Source of the DNA: Peribacillus sp. Bi96
GTDB taxonomy: Bacteria > Bacillota > Bacilli > Bacillales > DSM-1321
Direction of reading: 5' to 3'
DNA: 64,000 nucleotides
Assembly (NCBI RefSeq): GCF_918698115.1
Contig: NZ_CAKKLV010000021.1
Span: 22,829-86,828 of the forward strand
In this document: piece after piece, positions 9,500-18,429 of the stretch
Layout: the number at the start of each line of letters is the position of its first letter
How positions within the stretch are numbered: the stretch's first letter is position 1
Program-made: the position numbers and the translations under genes
Notes under the pieces: generated by a model
The model's database searches: none
The model's input: the letters and a program-made list of their open reading frames with translations, nothing else
Told to the model about the DNA's origin: nothing

Positions 9500-10715
9500 A
9501 AGATTAGTTCCGCTCTTGATGATGTTGATCGCCACCCTATTTACTACTGGCTGTTGGGATAAAACAGAGTTAAACGAAATGGCCATCGTCTCGGCGGTTG
9601 GACTCGATAGAAATAAAGAAGGAAAGTTAGTGGGAACGTTCCAAATCATTAATCCAGGCAATGTAGCGGGAGCTCTTCAGGGCGGCGGCGGAACAAATCC
9701 ACCGATATCCATTTATAGGGCCACCGGAGATAATGTGCTTGAACTGGATAGTCTCGCTTCAACCAAGATTTCACGAGATATGTATTTTGCCCATGCCAAC
9801 CTGGTTGTCATAGGTGAGGAACTAGCAAAAGAAGAGGGCCTCAACGATATTTTCGACGCATTTGAGCGCTCACCGGAATTCAGGGCAACTACGAGGATCG
9901 TGATTGCCCGGGGTGTGAAAGCAAGGGATATTGTCGAAACGTTAACCGCAATCGATAAGGTATCTGCTGAGAAAGTCATTAAAACGATTGAAACCACTGA
10001 AAAAACCCAGGGGAAAAATATTAGCATCAATCTCCAAGAAGTGATCAAGAATCTGCTTAGTACCGGAAAAGAACCGATAATAAGTGGTTTTACCGTGAAA
10101 GGAAACACAGGTAAAGAGGATAGTATGGAGAATACCATGTCCTCGGATATTGAGGCAAACCCTAATGCAGTAGGGATTGGTGTTTTTAAAGATGGGAAAT
10201 TGATTGACTGGCTGGATGGCGATAAGGCAATAGGATCAATGTGGGTATTGGATAGGATCGAAAGTACCAATTTAAACCTTGATTGGGAGGGAAAAAAAGA
10301 CGCAATCACCTATCAGGTTATTCGCCAAAAAACCAACGTCGGGGCAAAATTGGTAAACGGCAAACCGAAAATATCGATAAAGGTCCGTGCAGAAGGCGAT
10401 ATCCGCGAGGTGAATGTTCCTTTGAATCTAACCGATACGCATGTTCTGATAGATCTTGAAAAGAAGTTAGCGAAAGACGTGAAGAAGGAGATGGAAGTGG
10501 CGATCGTTCGGGCACAGAAAAATAAATCCGATATTTTTGGCTTTGGGGAGCTCATGCACGAATCCCATCCGAAAGAATGGAAGAAACTAGAGAAAAACTG
10601 GGACGACGATACTTTTCCTAAACTGGAAGTAGATGTGCAGGTAGAAACTTTCATTCGCCGTACCGGATTACGTAATAAGCCATTTCTTTCAAATTTAAAA
10701 AAGAAAGATCAATAA
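9489..10715 (+). CDS. Spore germinant receptor lipoprotein subunit C (Ger(x)C family)
   Basis: A 408-residue GerC-type subunit. It begins with a lipoprotein signal peptide ending in a lipobox, LFTTGCWD, so the mature protein should be acylated at Cys and face the outside of the inner spore membrane. Family features follow: AIVSAVGLDRNKEGK, SLASTKISRDMYFAHANLVVIGEE, and a C-terminal coiled or alpha/beta segment. GTG 9480 is in frame, but AAGGTGAAGG at 9477-9486 points to ATG 9489. It overlaps the A gene, implying coupled translation. Confidence 0.95.
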   Translation: MNRKRLVPLLMMLIATLFTTGCWDKTELNEMAIVSAVGLDRNKEGKLVGTFQIINPGNVAGALQGGGGTNPPISIYRATGDNVLELDSLASTKISRDMYFAHANLVVIGEELAKEEGLNDIFDAFERSPEFRATTRIVIARGVKARDIVETLTAIDKVSAEKVIKTIETTEKTQGKNISINLQEVIKNLLSTGKEPIISGFTVKGNTGKEDSMENTMSSDIEANPNAVGIGVFKDGKLIDWLDGDKAIGSMWVLDRIESTNLNLDWEGKKDAITYQVIRQKTNVGAKLVNGKPKISIKVRAEGDIREVNVPLNLTDTHVLIDLEKKLAKDVKKEMEVAIVRAQKNKSDIFGFGELMHESHPKEWKKLEKNWDDDTFPKLEVDVQVETFIRRTGLRNKPFLSNLKKKDQ

Positions 10716-10736
10716 TGGAAAGGAAGTGGCATCCTC

Positions 10737-11846
10737 ATGGAAAAGGCAAAAATCAGCGGTTACCAGCTGTTCGTCCTTATTTTCCTGTTTGAAATGGGCA
10801 GTGCACTTTTGGTTCCGCTTGCAGGTGAAGCCAAGCAGGCTGCTTGGCTAGTCATCCTTATTGCGATGATAGGCGGATTTTTATTATTTTTCATTTATTA
10901 TGGCCTTTTTCAATACTACCCTGATCAGCTGTTAACAGAGTTTGTAAAACAGATATTGGGGAATTTTCTAGGCAGGATCGTAGCTTTTCTATACATCCTT
11001 TATTTCATCTATCTTGCTGCAAGGGTGCTGAGGGATTTCGGAGATACACTGCTTACTTTTGCCTATCCTCATGTTCCGTTGTTTTTTGCGAACGCTGTAT
11101 TCATTTTAGTCGTGGTGTATACGGTCCGTAAAGGGATAGAAGTATTGGCGAGGACGGGGGAACTATTCTTTGTCTTGGAGAATTTACTTTTAATGACCTT
11201 CATGCTTCTGATTGTTGCTTCAGGCATGATCCATTTAAACAACTTAAAACCCATTTTTGAAATCAGCGGGACAGAGTTGATGAAAATGGGTTTCACTAAA
11301 AGCGTATTCTTTCCATTTGGCGAAGTCATAGTGTTTTTAATGATTTTTCCTTATTTGAATGAACCTCAGCGACTGAAAAAAATTGGGATAGGGAGCTTGG
11401 CGACAAGCGGTATTTTTCTCGCGATAATAATGGCTGTGAATATTGCTGTACTTGGTGTGGACCTTACAACACGTTCGCAATACCCTCTTCTTACCCTCAT
11501 TCAGTCAATAGAGGTCGCTGGCATTCTTGAACGTCTCGATGTGTACTTCTTGTTTTTGTTGATGATTGGCGGGTTCATCAAGATAAGTGTATTTACTTAT
11601 GTAGCAGTAACGGGTACAGCGAATGTTTTCAATGTTAAACAGCCCTCCAGACTTGCTTACCCTGTTGGCATAGTCATTTTATTGATCTCGATTATTATGG
11701 CAAGCAGCTATACGGAACATATCCATGAAGGGCTAGGAGCCGTACCGAGATACATCCACCTCCCATTTCAGGTGATCATCCCGTTGCTTCTCTTGATCAT
11801 TGCCTTTTTTAAGAATCGAAAAAAAGGAAGACAAGCATCAAAATAA
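10737..11846 (+). CDS. Spore germinant receptor permease subunit B (GerB family)
   Basis: A 369-residue GerAB/GerKB-type protein of the amino acid/polyamine/organocation permease superfamily, with ten or so membrane helices. It starts KISGYQLFVLIFLFEMGSALLVPLAGEAKQ-like, the standard opening of the family. In related receptors the B subunit carries the nutrient-binding pocket. AAAGGAAGTGG precedes ATG 10737, 21 nt after the C stop. Gene order A-C-B differs from the classic A-B-C order of the B. subtilis gerA operon; B. subtilis gerK is also A-C-B. Confidence 0.94.
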   Translation: MEKAKISGYQLFVLIFLFEMGSALLVPLAGEAKQAAWLVILIAMIGGFLLFFIYYGLFQYYPDQLLTEFVKQILGNFLGRIVAFLYILYFIYLAARVLRDFGDTLLTFAYPHVPLFFANAVFILVVVYTVRKGIEVLARTGELFFVLENLLLMTFMLLIVASGMIHLNNLKPIFEISGTELMKMGFTKSVFFPFGEVIVFLMIFPYLNEPQRLKKIGIGSLATSGIFLAIIMAVNIAVLGVDLTTRSQYPLLTLIQSIEVAGILERLDVYFLFLLMIGGFIKISVFTYVAVTGTANVFNVKQPSRLAYPVGIVILLISIIMASSYTEHIHEGLGAVPRYIHLPFQVIIPLLLLIIAFFKNRKKGRQASK

Positions 11847-11873
11847 GTTCCTAAAAGGTGGAATTGATGAGAA

Positions 11874-12104
11874 ATGAAAATCTTTGGTATTACAGTTTTG
11901 ATCCTAGTCCCTTTAGTGGTCATATCTTTAGGTATGGATATATTATTGGGATTTGATTTGGATAATTCAATAAAGCATGCCTTTAACCCATTTTTGGTGA
12001 AGGACCCCGCTGAACTCATCCTTTTTCTCATTCTTCTTGTATTCCTTGTGTTCAGCTTCTTTTATCGAAAGAAAAAGAAAGGCAACACCAAAGGACAACA
12101 ATGA
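11874..12104 (+). CDS. Small two-helix membrane protein, GerD-subunit-like (fourth gene of receptor operon)
   Basis: A 76-residue protein with two hydrophobic helices (about residues 4-27 and 46-64) and a very basic tail (YRKKKKGNTKGQQ). Several Bacillus germinant-receptor operons carry a fourth small two-TM gene, called the D subunit, that modulates receptor activity; size, topology and position fit that. AAAGGTGG lies 12 nt before ATG 11874, 27 nt after the B stop. Not related to the lipoprotein GerD. A weak terminator follows at 12135. Confidence 0.7.
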   Translation: MKIFGITVLILVPLVVISLGMDILLGFDLDNSIKHAFNPFLVKDPAELILFLILLVFLVFSFFYRKKKKGNTKGQQ

Positions 12105-12134
12105 TGGTGCAATTCCCCTTGCTGGAATAGAGAT

Positions 12135-12172
12135 GAACTCCGAATATGGGAGTTTGTCTTTTTGCTTTTTTA
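12135..12172 (+). terminator. Terminator closing the first germinant-receptor operon
   Basis: AACTCC and GGAGTT form a short stem followed by T-rich sequence with two T-runs; moderate strength. Confidence 0.55.
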
Positions 12173-12275
12173 CAACCCCGTAAACCCATTTCATAGTATG
12201 ATGATAAAATGAGCTTATTTTTCAGCGGAATTTAAAATCACTCAACAACCACACCTCGGGAGGAGGACGGCAATT

Positions 12276-15200
12276 TTGGATATCAAAATAAATCAAAAAA
12301 TCATAAAAGACATGTGCGGGGCCGTCTCGTTCAAAAGAGGGGAAGCTTTTCATCGTGCCAATAAAGTGACATTTGAAAGGTACCGTCCTGACGGTTGTGA
12401 AGCAACGGTTAAAGGCAAGGAAGACTTCCATGTCACGATTGAGGAGGATGCTGTCGGCGGTTTTCAGACAAAATGCAGCTGTCCTACGCTAGCTTCCTTC
12501 CATCGCGATTGCCAGCATATTGCAGCCGTCCTGCTGTCGGTTTACGACCATCAGCAAGATGGAACGATCCCTGAAGGCCTGCATGCACCCGGTTCTGATG
12601 CTTCAGCCAATAAGAAGTTGTCAGAGGGCTTACTGACCCTTTTCAATAATCAGCCTGTACGCAAAAGCGGTCATCAGCGCCACTTTGAAAACAGGCAGAT
12701 GCTTGAAGCAGAATTTACGTGTAAACCAGTCTGGATGGGAACGGAACAATATATGTTAGGACTGGAAATGAAAATCGGTTCTTTCAATGTGTCGAATGTC
12801 CGAGATTTCCTGAAGCGAGTTAAAGAAGGAAAGCCTGCCCAAGTGTCCCTTTCATTTATATATGACCCTGTATTGCATTGTTTTCAGAATGAAAATGATT
12901 CTGTGCTTCAGGAGCTCATTACAGTGATATCGGATGAAAAAGTCTATGTTGACGCCCTGACGGATAAATCTGAATATACATTGGACAACCACTTATTACT
13001 TTTGCCTCCATCTTCTTTTCGAAAGCTTGTACCCATCCTTGAAAGAGCGCCAGTGGTGAAGCTTGCCTATGGTGGCCTTACATTCAATGGCTTTCGTTTA
13101 GCAAACGGACCGCTTCCTTTACAGTTTGACTTTACCGAAAGCGAGGGCAAAGGTTATCAACTGAAAATTAAAAGGTTGCACGAGATGATTGTCATGAATA
13201 CATACACATTGGTTCTATTTGAAGGGAAACTGGTTCAGCTCGAAAATGAGGATTTCCAACGCCTTTCAGAGTTAAAGCAAATGATGGAGGATTCGGGGAT
13301 GAATCAAATTCCAATCCATCATGACCAGCTGGAACTATTTCTGGACAAAGTGGTACCAGGTTTGAAAAGACTCGGTGAAGTCCAGATAGCAAGGTCCATC
13401 ACCGAATTGTTTTTGAAGACACCGCTGGTTGCAAAGCTATACTTGGATCGAGTGAATAACAGGCTGCTTGCGGGGCTGGAATTCCATTATGAAAATATCG
13501 TGATCAACCCTTTGGAAAAACAGGAATCCAAGGCAGTCTCCATGATTATAAGGGATGTTGAGAAGGAGGCGGAGATTTTACAGCTGATGGAGGATAGCCA
13601 GTTTGCCAAGACGGACGGCGGCTATTTCTTGCATAACGAAGAGTTGGAGTATGAGTTTTTGTACCACATCGTTCCGAAACTCCAGAAGCTTGTACAAATT
13701 TATGCCACGACCGCTGTAAGAAACCGGATTTCCCGTGGGAATGCTGCACCGCGCATTAGGGTGAAAATTAAAAAAGAACGGACTAATTGGCTCGAATTCA
13801 AATTTGAGATAGATGATATCCCAGATAGACAAATACGTGAGGTCTTAGCAGCGCTTGAAGAAAAGAGGAAATACTATCGTTTAAGGAATGGATCGCTGCT
13901 CTCCCTTGAAACAAGGGAATACGAGGAAATCAATCGTTTTCTGAATGCACTGCCCGTACAGGATGAAGACCTGGAAAGCACGCTGAACATGCCAATCGTA
14001 AAAGGGCTGCAGCTCCTTGATTCCGTTAATGACAGCCAGACATTCACAATGGAGGAATCATTCCGTCAGTTCTTGGAAAACATCAAGAATCCGAGCGGCT
14101 TGGAGTTCATCGTGCCAGGGAGTCTAGAACCGATATTGCGCGATTATCAAATAAACGGCTACAAATGGATGAAAATACTTGCCGAGTACGGATTTGGCGG
14201 GATACTTGCAGATGATATGGGCTTGGGGAAAACACTGCAAAGCATCACGTTCATTTTATCCGAGCTGCCTGACATCCGTAAGAAAAAGCTTCCGGCACTG
14301 ATTGTCTGTCCATCATCATTAACCTACAATTGGCTGAGCGAATTCACTAAATTCGCTCCTGATATACAAGCCGTCGTCGTAGATGGCAACAAGTCAGAAA
14401 GGACAAAGCTGCTGAAGGAAGCAATGGAAGTGGATGCTGTGATCACCTCTTATCCGCTGCTCCGGAAGGACATCTCGTGGTTTGAAAAACGGGACTTCCA
14501 TACGGTGTTTTTTGATGAGGCACAAGCCTTTAAGAACCCTGTAACACAAACGGCACGAGCGGCCAAGAAGATAAAAGCGACACATCGCTTCGCGCTAACG
14601 GGTACGCCTATAGAGAATTCACTAGAAGAGCTGTGGTCCCTTTTCCACGTCGTCTTTCCTGAACTATTCATGGGGTTAAAGGAGTATAGTAACCTCTCTA
14701 GGAAGAAGATTTCCCGTAGGATCCGTCCATTTTTGCTGCGGAGGATGAAAGAGGACGTACTATCCGAACTTCCGGATAAAATCGAGTCGCTGGAATCGAT
14801 GGAACTGCTTCCTGATCAGAAGAAACTGTATGCTGCCTATCTGGCGAAGCTGCGGCATGATACACTGAAGCACCTTGACAAGGATACACTTCGGAAAAAT
14901 CGGATCAGGATCCTCGCTGGCTTGACCCGGCTCCGGCAGATTTGCTGTCACCCCGCCTTGTTTGTGGACGGTTATAAAGGCAGCTCAGCGAAATATGAGC
15001 AACTGATGCAAATTGTTGAAGAATCAAAGCTTTCTGGAAGACGCGTATTGATTTTCTCGCAGTTTACAAAAATGCTGCAAATCATAGGTAGAGATTTAGC
15101 TAGTAAGGGACAGTCCTTTTTCTACTTGGATGGACAAACACCATCAAAGGAACGTGTGGAAGTCTGCAATCGGTTTAATGCCGGAGAACGTGATGTATTC

Positions 15201-15497
15201 CTGATTTCATTGAAAGCTGGCGGTACGGGTCTCAATCTAACGGGTGCCGATACAGTCATTTTATATGACCTTTGGTGGAATCCGGCAGTGGAGGAGCAGG
15301 CTGCAGACCGTGCTCATCGAATGGGGCAGAAGAACGTGGTTCAGGTCATCAAACTTGTTGCCCGGGGCACAATCGAAGAAAAAATGAATGAGCTGCAAGA
15401 GAAAAAGAGGCATTTGATCGAAGAAATCATCGACCCTGGAGATAAGCCGTCATCTGCACTTACAGAAGAGGATATTAGGGAAATCTTGATGATATAA
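12276..15497 (+). CDS. SNF2-family ATPase with N-terminal SWIM zinc finger
   Basis: A 1073-residue SWI2/SNF2 helicase-like DNA translocase. The N-terminus carries a SWIM zinc finger (CSCPTLASFHRDCQHIAAV, CxC-CxH, about residues 68-86). A long middle region of the bacterial SNF2-associated type follows. The ATPase core covers about residues 610-1060: Walker A DDMGLGKT, DEAQ box FFDEAQAFK, LTGTPIENSLEELW, and motifs V/VI in GGTGLNLTGAD and QAADRAHRMGQ. Similar to Bacillus YwqA-type proteins, whose physiological role is poorly defined. The TTG start at 12276 has GGGAGGAGG nine nt upstream. It is monocistronic. Confidence 0.93.
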   Translation: MDIKINQKIIKDMCGAVSFKRGEAFHRANKVTFERYRPDGCEATVKGKEDFHVTIEEDAVGGFQTKCSCPTLASFHRDCQHIAAVLLSVYDHQQDGTIPEGLHAPGSDASANKKLSEGLLTLFNNQPVRKSGHQRHFENRQMLEAEFTCKPVWMGTEQYMLGLEMKIGSFNVSNVRDFLKRVKEGKPAQVSLSFIYDPVLHCFQNENDSVLQELITVISDEKVYVDALTDKSEYTLDNHLLLLPPSSFRKLVPILERAPVVKLAYGGLTFNGFRLANGPLPLQFDFTESEGKGYQLKIKRLHEMIVMNTYTLVLFEGKLVQLENEDFQRLSELKQMMEDSGMNQIPIHHDQLELFLDKVVPGLKRLGEVQIARSITELFLKTPLVAKLYLDRVNNRLLAGLEFHYENIVINPLEKQESKAVSMIIRDVEKEAEILQLMEDSQFAKTDGGYFLHNEELEYEFLYHIVPKLQKLVQIYATTAVRNRISRGNAAPRIRVKIKKERTNWLEFKFEIDDIPDRQIREVLAALEEKRKYYRLRNGSLLSLETREYEEINRFLNALPVQDEDLESTLNMPIVKGLQLLDSVNDSQTFTMEESFRQFLENIKNPSGLEFIVPGSLEPILRDYQINGYKWMKILAEYGFGGILADDMGLGKTLQSITFILSELPDIRKKKLPALIVCPSSLTYNWLSEFTKFAPDIQAVVVDGNKSERTKLLKEAMEVDAVITSYPLLRKDISWFEKRDFHTVFFDEAQAFKNPVTQTARAAKKIKATHRFALTGTPIENSLEELWSLFHVVFPELFMGLKEYSNLSRKKISRRIRPFLLRRMKEDVLSELPDKIESLESMELLPDQKKLYAAYLAKLRHDTLKHLDKDTLRKNRIRILAGLTRLRQICCHPALFVDGYKGSSAKYEQLMQIVEESKLSGRRVLIFSQFTKMLQIIGRDLASKGQSFFYLDGQTPSKERVEVCNRFNAGERDVFLISLKAGGTGLNLTGADTVILYDLWWNPAVEEQAADRAHRMGQKNVVQVIKLVARGTIEEKMNELQEKKRHLIEEIIDPGDKPSSALTEEDIREILMI

Positions 15498-15586
15498 GGG
15501 AGGGGCAATTTTTCATATGCTGTCGTATTAGTTACATCGATTTGGCTCGCATCCTATCGATTGAAAGAGCACCTCATGTCAGCCCG

Positions 15587-15616
15587 AAAAGGCCGCCCTC
15601 CAATGGGTGGCCTTTT
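15587..15616 (+). terminator. Terminator after SNF2 gene
   Basis: AAAAGGCCGCCC and GGGTGGCCTTTTT pair with one G-T wobble and a six-base loop. Confidence 0.9.
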
Positions 15617-15691
15617 TGTTTTATCATTGGAAGGTAACATGCAAATCTAAATCCGCCTTAGCGTTTGGAATGAAGTGGGTCATGTACCAAA

Positions 15692-15877
15692 CTAGATCGA
15701 CTTCTTCATACCGCACCCTCTGCACTTACGAATATATACATAATCCTTTACCGAACTTTCGAACTGAGCCTTCCCGCAATTGTCACACCGTCCACTAACA
15801 ATGTCAGGATGATTTTTGTAATCATAAATGATTGTGATGTCATATTCCTTTTTTTCTTCTGGAATTTCTTCGGACAA
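15692..15877 (-). CDS. Small zinc-ribbon protein
   Basis: A 61-residue acidic protein with two Cys pairs, CDNCGKAQF and CRGCGMKKSI, spaced as a zinc ribbon; no family name recognised. Translation starts at TTG 15877, with GAAGGTGA seven to eight nt upstream on the minus strand, which supports a real gene. Its first 13 codons, its ribosome site and flanking sequence recur in degraded form at 18017-18112 next to the SMR gene. This indicates an old duplication of an SMR-3'-end/zinc-ribbon segment. Confidence 0.7.
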   Translation of the reverse strand: MSEEIPEEKKEYDITIIYDYKNHPDIVSGRCDNCGKAQFESSVKDYVYIRKCRGCGMKKSI

Positions 15878-15985
15878 AGTAAAATCACCTTCACTAATTT
15901 ATTTAACGTATGTATCATACCAAATATTCAGTTGAGGAGGTAGGTGGTTTGAAATAAAACGAGAATTTTTAGGATGCCTTTATTT

Positions 15986-16012
15986 TTCCTATGAAACATG
16001 TTTTAATCCGAC
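15986..16012 (-). pseudogene. Scrap of an SMR exporter gene 3' end
   Basis: On the minus strand this stretch reads VGLKHVS followed by a stop. It differs from the true end of the ykkD-like gene at 18111-18136 (VGLKLVS, stop) at only about two positions over 26 bp. It lies upstream of the zinc-ribbon gene, as the intact SMR gene does at the second locus. The remainder of 15878-16314 shows no gene. Confidence 0.55.
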
Positions 16013-16314
16013 CGAAAAAAACATTGAAACCTTTGAAAATCGAGGAAGAAGGATAAGGGCCGGATTGCTGGGGAGCAGAAGGGATTTTGAATACATGTTC
16101 TTTAAGTAACGGGACAGGTTGAACCTATAATAAATTGCATGTTTAAAGTTATCGAGCATTTCTTTGTAAGTGAGGAACGCTTTTTTTGTTTTTTTAAAAT
16201 GAAAAGGATATTTCCTTAACAATAATAATATAATAAAAAACAACAATGTTTTATTGTAAAACGATAAAATATGTGTTAAATTCAAATTGATAAAAATTAA
16301 ATGAGGTGCTTTTT

Positions 16315-16797
16315 ATGAAACAAGTGTCAACGACCTTTTTAAAGATAGCTGTTATTCTTATTGGAATGCCAGTTCTTGCTTTGTGCATCTTTTTGGTGCC
16401 TGAGATAGCGAAGTTTGCAGCAGAATTGTATCCGGATATGGCTTATTTGAAATATCTCGTTTTAATCGATTTGTATGCATCGGCGATACCATTTTACTTT
16501 GCTCTATATCAAGCCTTTAAACTTTTAAGCTATATTGACAAGAACAAAGCGTTCTCGGAATTATCTGTAAGAGCTTTAAAGACTATAAAAAATTGTGCCA
16601 TCACAATCAGTGGCTTGTATGTGGTAGGCATGCCGCTCTTTTACCTGATAGCGGAGATGGACGATGCCCCAGGTATCATATTAATCGGATTGGTCGTCAT
16701 TTTTGCTTCAATGGTGATTGCAGTCTTTGCTGCTGTTCTTCAAAGGCTTTTACAAGAAGCCATCGATATAAAATCAGAAAATGACTTAATAGTCTGA
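16315..16797 (+). CDS. yoaS: DUF2975 membrane protein (YoaS-like)
   Basis: A 160-residue protein with four predicted membrane helices, of the DUF2975 family. Such genes are almost always followed by a small YozG-type HTH gene, as here. Function is undefined, but the pairing suggests a membrane partner of the regulator. A GTG at 16306 is in frame; TGAGGTG at 16302-16308 covers it and points to ATG 16315 (spacing 6). First of a three-gene unit matching B. subtilis yoaS-yozG-yoaT. Confidence 0.82.
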   Translation: MKQVSTTFLKIAVILIGMPVLALCIFLVPEIAKFAAELYPDMAYLKYLVLIDLYASAIPFYFALYQAFKLLSYIDKNKAFSELSVRALKTIKNCAITISGLYVVGMPLFYLIAEMDDAPGIILIGLVVIFASMVIAVFAAVLQRLLQEAIDIKSENDLIV

Positions 16798-16807
16798 GGT
16801 GAATAAC

Positions 16808-17029
16808 ATGGCAATTATAATCAATATTGATGTGATGCTTGCTAAAAGGAAAATGAGTGTTACAGAACTTTCTGAGAGGGTTGGAATAACGATGGCTAAC
16901 CTTTCCATATTGAAAAACTGCAAGGCAAAAGCGATTCGATTATCAACTTTAGAAGCGATTTGTAAGGCTTTAGAATGTCAACCTGGAGACATTTTAGAAT
17001 ACCGAAATGATGAAAGCACTGAAGATTAA
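16808..17029 (+). CDS. yozG: XRE/Cro-type HTH regulator (YozG-like)
   Basis: A 73-residue protein that is essentially one helix-turn-helix domain: MLAKRKMSVTELSERVGITMANLSILKN then KAIRLSTLEAICKALECQPGDILEY, the common Cro/CI-type arrangement of YozG-like regulators. GAGGTG at 16796-16801 lies across the end of yoaS and supports ATG 16808 over the in-frame GTG 16799. It is translationally close-coupled to yoaS (10 nt gap) and probably regulates this operon. Confidence 0.88.
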   Translation: MAIIINIDVMLAKRKMSVTELSERVGITMANLSILKNCKAKAIRLSTLEAICKALECQPGDILEYRNDESTED

Positions 17030-17072
17030 TAGTTGAACGGAAAAGAAAGATTTCATAAAAGGGGAGTTACTC

Positions 17073-17111
17073 ATGAATTTAACCATTCAAAAGTGGAGGC
17101 ACATATCATGA
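17073..17111 (+). CDS. 12-codon upstream reading frame coupled to yoaT
   Basis: AAAAGGGGAG at 17057-17066 sits seven nt before ATG 17073. The frame reads MNLTIQKWRHIS and ends at TGA 17109-17111, which overlaps the ATG of the DUF817 gene (17108) as ATGA. The gene has its own GTGGAGG inside this frame. The layout suggests a translated leader that couples or attenuates translation of yoaT. Amino-acid content shows no obvious sensor bias. Confidence 0.5.
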   Translation: MNLTIQKWRHIS

Positions 17112-17899
17112 GAGCACTAAAACAACTCGTTCGTTTTGGTTGGGAGCAGGCCCTATCATGTTTGTTTCCTGTCGTTATTTTTGCCTCTTTGGCTTTTACA
17201 AAATTCATTCCGCTCCCTTTCCTACCACGGTATGACTGGCTGCTCATCATTTGCCTTCTGATGCAGTGGTGGATGGTGCGTTCTGGGCTTGAAACAAGGG
17301 ATGAACTAAAGGTTATCACATTATTTCACCTTATTGGACTTGCTCTTGAACTTTTCAAAGTACATATGGGCTCCTGGACTTATCCAGAGGAAGGATATTT
17401 CAAAATTTTCGGAGTGCCATTATATAGCGGATTCATGTACGCAAGTGTAGCGAGTTATCTTTGCCAGGCGTGGAGGAGGTTAAAGGTTGAACTGTTTAAG
17501 TGGCCACCGTTTCTGGTCGTTGTACCTCTTGCCGCTGCGATTTATTTGAATTTTTTCATCCACCATTATTGGATCGATGTTCGTTGGTGGTTATCTGGAC
17601 TTGTCATTATCGTCTTTTGGCAATCATGGGTCACATACGAGGTTGCTAGTACTCGTTACCGTATGCCACTCGCCCTTTCTTTTGTGCTCATCGGATTTTT
17701 TATCTGGATAGCCGAAAATATCGCAACGTTCTTTAGAGCTTGGGAATACCCAAACCAAACCGACGCTTGGAGTCTCGTTCATCTTGGAAAGGTAAGTTCA
17801 TGGCTCTTATTAGTGATTGTTAGCTTTCTTATAGTAGCTACGCTAAAGCAGGTTAAGGGGAAAGGTTCCACTGAGATGGATGCTGGTCAATTTTTATAA
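17108..17899 (+). CDS. yoaT: DUF817 membrane protein (YoaT-like)
   Basis: A 263-residue polytopic membrane protein of family DUF817, about eight helices. Family landmarks HMGSWTYPE and AENIATFFRAWEYPNQ are visible. No biochemical function is established. A longer frame from 17033 exists, but GTGGAGG nine nt before ATG 17108 and the ATGA overlap with the short upstream frame decide the start. Third gene of the yoaS-yozG-yoaT unit; a strong hairpin follows at 17967. Confidence 0.82.
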   Translation: MRALKQLVRFGWEQALSCLFPVVIFASLAFTKFIPLPFLPRYDWLLIICLLMQWWMVRSGLETRDELKVITLFHLIGLALELFKVHMGSWTYPEEGYFKIFGVPLYSGFMYASVASYLCQAWRRLKVELFKWPPFLVVVPLAAAIYLNFFIHHYWIDVRWWLSGLVIIVFWQSWVTYEVASTRYRMPLALSFVLIGFFIWIAENIATFFRAWEYPNQTDAWSLVHLGKVSSWLLLVIVSFLIVATLKQVKGKGSTEMDAGQFL

Positions 17900-17966
17900 A
17901 TGACTTCACGCTCGAAAAATTCGCCCAAGGCGGAAAAAATTCTTGCTAATTTAAGTTAATGAAAAG

Positions 17967-18007
17967 AAGACGGCACATAATGGACATATATATGTGTCGT
18001 CTTTGAT
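17967..18007. terminator. Bidirectional hairpin after yoaT
   Basis: AAGACGGCACATA (17967-17979) and TATGTGTCGTCTT (17991-18003) pair with one G-T wobble; T-rich on one side. Confidence 0.75.
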
Positions 18008-18016
18008 TTTCTAAGC

Positions 18017-18091
18017 TTATATATAAAATAGGTCCAGGAGTGTCCTTAATAGTGGTTTCATATTCCTTTTTTCTGGCATTTCTACAGACAA
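18017..18091 (-). pseudogene. Truncated copy of the small zinc-ribbon gene
   Basis: TTG 18091, its upstream GTGATTTTAC and the first ~13 codons (reading SVEMPEKRN) match the start of the zinc-ribbon gene at 15877 (SEEIPEEKK). The frame then runs into unrelated sequence and stops after 24 codons without any Cys pair. It lies directly behind the ykkD-like gene, so it is probably a deletion remnant. Confidence 0.6.
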
Positions 18092-18114
18092 AGTAAAATC
18101 ACTTTCACTCATTC

Positions 18115-18429
18115 CTATGAAACAAGTTTTAATCCCACTGCTGCGCCAAGCACCATGGCAATAAATACCACCCTTCGCCAATCTTTGGATTCCCCGTATA
18201 AGAGCATCCCGATAATCGCTCCGCCAGATGCGCCGATTCCTGTCCAGATTGCATAAGCCGTCCCCATCGGCAAGGTTTGCATGGCGTAAGCAAGAAATAG
18301 AAAACTTGCTCCAAATCCGATGAATAAAAGCAGCAGGGATTGCCAATTACGGTCTTTATGCAATTTATTTATCATCGCGACACCAAACATTTCAAATAAT
18401 CCAGCTAAGATTAAAGAGATCCAAGCCAT
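18115..18429 (-). CDS. ykkD: SMR guanidinium exporter subunit, YkkD-like
   Basis: A 104-residue small multidrug resistance protein with four helices. It closely follows B. subtilis YkkD: TLPMGTAYAIWTGIGASGGAIIGMLLYGE carries the SMR signature and the C-terminus is VGLKLVS. Paired SMR proteins behind guanidine-I riboswitches export guanidinium. The active-site Glu is in ILAGLFEMFGV. Start and preceding stop overlap as TAATG, coupling it to the ykkC-like gene. Confidence 0.93.
   Translation of the reverse strand: MAWISLILAGLFEMFGVAMINKLHKDRNWQSLLLLFIGFGASFLFLAYAMQTLPMGTAYAIWTGIGASGGAIIGMLLYGESKDWRRVVFIAMVLGAAVGLKLVS

Noticed and set aside
15989..16285. 98-codon minus frame as a gene
   Set aside because: Only its last seven codons resemble a protein (SMR end); the rest is AT-rich noise without a ribosome site.
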